DNA from: Promethearchaeota archaeon
Lineage (GTDB): Archaea > Asgardarchaeota > Lokiarchaeia > Sigynarchaeales > SOKP01
Assembly: GCA_014729315.1 (NCBI GenBank)
Contig: WJKD01000024.1
Location: 1 to 6,792, forward strand
Reading direction: 5' to 3'
DNA length: 6,792 nucleotides
Position numbers and translations under genes: made by a program. Shown here piece after piece: positions 6,214 to 6,792 of the stretch (positions are counted from its first letter, which is position 1; every line of letters begins with the position of its first letter). Under the pieces are notes generated by a model. It ran no database searches. It worked only from the letters and a program-made list of their open reading frames with translations, and was not told the origin of the DNA.

Positions 6214-6221
6214 ACGTGGTA
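6210..6221. promoter_or_regulatory. Perfect 12-bp palindrome, likely XRE operator
   Basis: TACCACGTGGTA is a perfect palindrome directly downstream of the predicted -10 box, so its centre coincides with the expected transcription start. This is a classical position for autorepression. It stands out because it is GC-containing inside very AT-rich DNA. That the adjacent XRE protein binds it is inference. Confidence 0.6.
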
Positions 6222-6250
6222 AATATAAACTACAAAAAATAAAAAATCAA
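6222..6250 (-). promoter_or_regulatory. Sigma70-like promoter of the XRE-ImmA pair
   Basis: On the minus strand TTGATT (6245-6250) and TATATT (6222-6227) are separated by exactly 17 bases, matching the -35 and -10 consensus at 4/6 and 5/6 positions. The start would fall near 6215, giving a leader of about 47 bases before the XRE ATG. It may also supply read-through transcription of the CBASS core. Confidence 0.6.
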
Positions 6251-6506
6251 GCTTTTTTTTAATATTTAATATAAACGATAGAATATGAAAAATTGAATAG
6301 AAGAATGAGAAGATCTTCCGGGATCAAAACCTCTCGAAAAACAGGCTAAACATCAGCATTTCAAAAACAATTGAGGTGATGAGGATATAGAAGACTTGAA
6401 ATCGGCAATGGCTCAGGCAGGGGTAAATGGGCAACCGGAAATCTGGTTTGCTGAGGATGTTGAACGTACCCCGTACTGATGATAGCATTTAGTATCATAT
6501 AGCACG
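6251..6506. other. Gene-poor stretch with one possible decayed coding fragment
   Basis: 6251-6300 is AT-rich, with an eight-base T-run. After about 6300 the base composition becomes more gene-like, but frames in every direction are short. On the plus strand one frame is open over 6375-6479 (see separate entry), and another is open from about 6312 to a stop at 6388. A small inverted repeat, ATGATA/TATCAT (6479-6484 and 6493-6498), lies before the terminator. Confidence 0.4.
6375..6479 (+). pseudogene. Possible remnant of a protein C-terminus
   Basis: A plus-strand frame runs from just after a stop (6372-6374) to TGA at 6477-6479. It reads GDEDIEDLKSAMAQAG... and ends in EIWFAEDVERTPY. The amino-acid make-up looks like real protein, richer in G+C than the surroundings. 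A tiny intact gene from TTG 6396 (27 residues) or ATG 6408 (23 residues) is possible but has no good ribosome site. I do not recognise the parent family. Low confidence: it may be chance. Confidence 0.25.
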
Positions 6507-6546
6507 AAAAAAAGCCATAAATCCCGCAAGAGGTGATTTACGGCTT
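6507..6546 (-). terminator. Intrinsic terminator of the amidohydrolase-like gene
   Basis: A 12-bp stem (6512-6523 with 6535-6546, 11-base loop) is followed on the minus strand by seven T's, two of which pair in the stem. As DNA the stem has one mismatch (A6517/C6541). In minus-strand RNA this becomes a G-U pair, so the hairpin is fully paired only for minus-strand transcription. It sits about 85 bases after the stop at 6630 and insulates the XRE promoter from upstream read-through. Confidence 0.8.
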
Positions 6547-6629
6547 CAATAGTTGTCTGAAAACTCAAAAATCAAGAATACGTCTCTTCTAAATTTCGTG
6601 GTATAAACGTTACCTGATAGCCGGGCTCA

Positions 6630-6792
6630 CTATGGCAACCACCGCTCTCCATTCACCGGCGCCTCAACCCATTTTCCATTCTGCCATACAGGGTGACCTT
6701 TTACGAAAACGGCTTGTATTTCCAGGGCTGAATCAGATTTAACCGAAAATAAAATGAAATCAGCAATTTGCTCCCGTCGAATCACACCACGC
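6630..6792 (-). CDS. Amidohydrolase-superfamily-like protein, C-terminal end (cut by right window edge)
   Basis: An open minus-strand frame enters at the right edge (first full codon at 6791) and ends at TAG 6632-6630, giving the last 53 residues. It reads RGVIRREQIADFILFS near the start and EIQAVFVKGHPVWQNGKW later. This matches the closing beta-sandwich of amidohydrolases of the dihydroorotase/deacylase/adenine-deaminase type, where G-x-I-x-x-G-x-x-AD-[FL]-[VI]-[LV]-[FW] is followed by I-x-x-V-[FW]-V-x-G-x-x-V. The metal-binding and catalytic residues lie outside the window, so substrate and exact family are unknown. A clear terminator follows. Nothing links it to the defence genes, and it is probably the right-hand chromosomal flank. 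Confidence 0.65.
   Translation of the reverse strand, partial: RGVIRREQIADFILFSVKSDSALEIQAVFVKGHPVWQNGKWVEAPVNGERWLP

Noticed and set aside
1..6792. CRISPR array, tRNA, rRNA or insertion sequence
   Set aside because: No regularly spaced repeats, no tRNA-like cloverleaf, and no transposase or integrase motif was seen in any frame.

Overview
The window holds a complete, compact anti-phage signalling operon of the CBASS type (cyclic-oligonucleotide-based anti-phage signalling). It has no ubiquitin-E1-like or JAB-peptidase gene and carries a lone E2-like protein, which is the layout of the 'type II-short' (E2-CBASS) class. All genes from 2287 to 6168 lie on the minus strand. Read in the direction of transcription they are: an XRE-family DNA-binding regulator, an ImmA/IrrE-type zinc peptidase, an HNH-SAVED nuclease effector (Cap5), an OAS-like CD-NTase nucleotide cyclase, and an E2-like protein ending in a SEC-C-like zinc motif.

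Region by region. 1-156 is the N-terminal part of an unrecognised minus-strand gene cut by the window edge. 157-496 is a divergent, gene-free spacer. 497-1978 is a plus-strand 14-TM drug-efflux-type MFS transporter (DHA2/EmrB-QacA). 1979-2286 is an AT-rich convergent spacer. 2287-5054 is the CBASS core, in which the three genes are separated by only 1 and 4 bases. 5055-5180 is a short AT-rich gap. 5181-6168 is the peptidase/regulator pair, preceded by a good sigma70-like promoter whose start point is covered by a perfect 12-bp palindrome. 6251-6506 is gene-poor and contains one possible decayed coding fragment. 6507-6546 is an intrinsic terminator for a minus-strand amidohydrolase-like gene whose last 53 codons run off the right edge.

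How the genes probably work together (inference from known families). The cyclase senses infection and makes a cyclic oligonucleotide. The SAVED domain of Cap5 binds it and switches on the HNH nuclease, which degrades DNA and kills or arrests the cell. The E2-like protein conjugates or primes the cyclase through the cyclase C-terminus. The XRE/ImmA pair resembles the CapH/CapP repressor-protease switch described for other CBASS operons and may hold the operon off until damage. However, this pair also occurs as a free-standing module, and no copy of its candidate operator is visible in front of cap5.

Organism. It is bacterial, with clear AAGGAG-type ribosome sites, a recognisable sigma70-type promoter and TTG starts. 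I cannot name the taxon. The XRE/ImmA pair and the transporter look like those of environmental Gram-negative lineages such as Calditrichota/KSB1 or other FCB-group relatives, but this is a weak impression. Base composition changes sharply: hand-counted 60-base samples give 35/60 G+C inside the transporter (1081-1140), 19/60 inside the cyclase (3601-3660), 22/60 in the peptidase (5401-5460) and 27/60 in the amidohydrolase end (6661-6720). This fits the CBASS core being a horizontally acquired insert.
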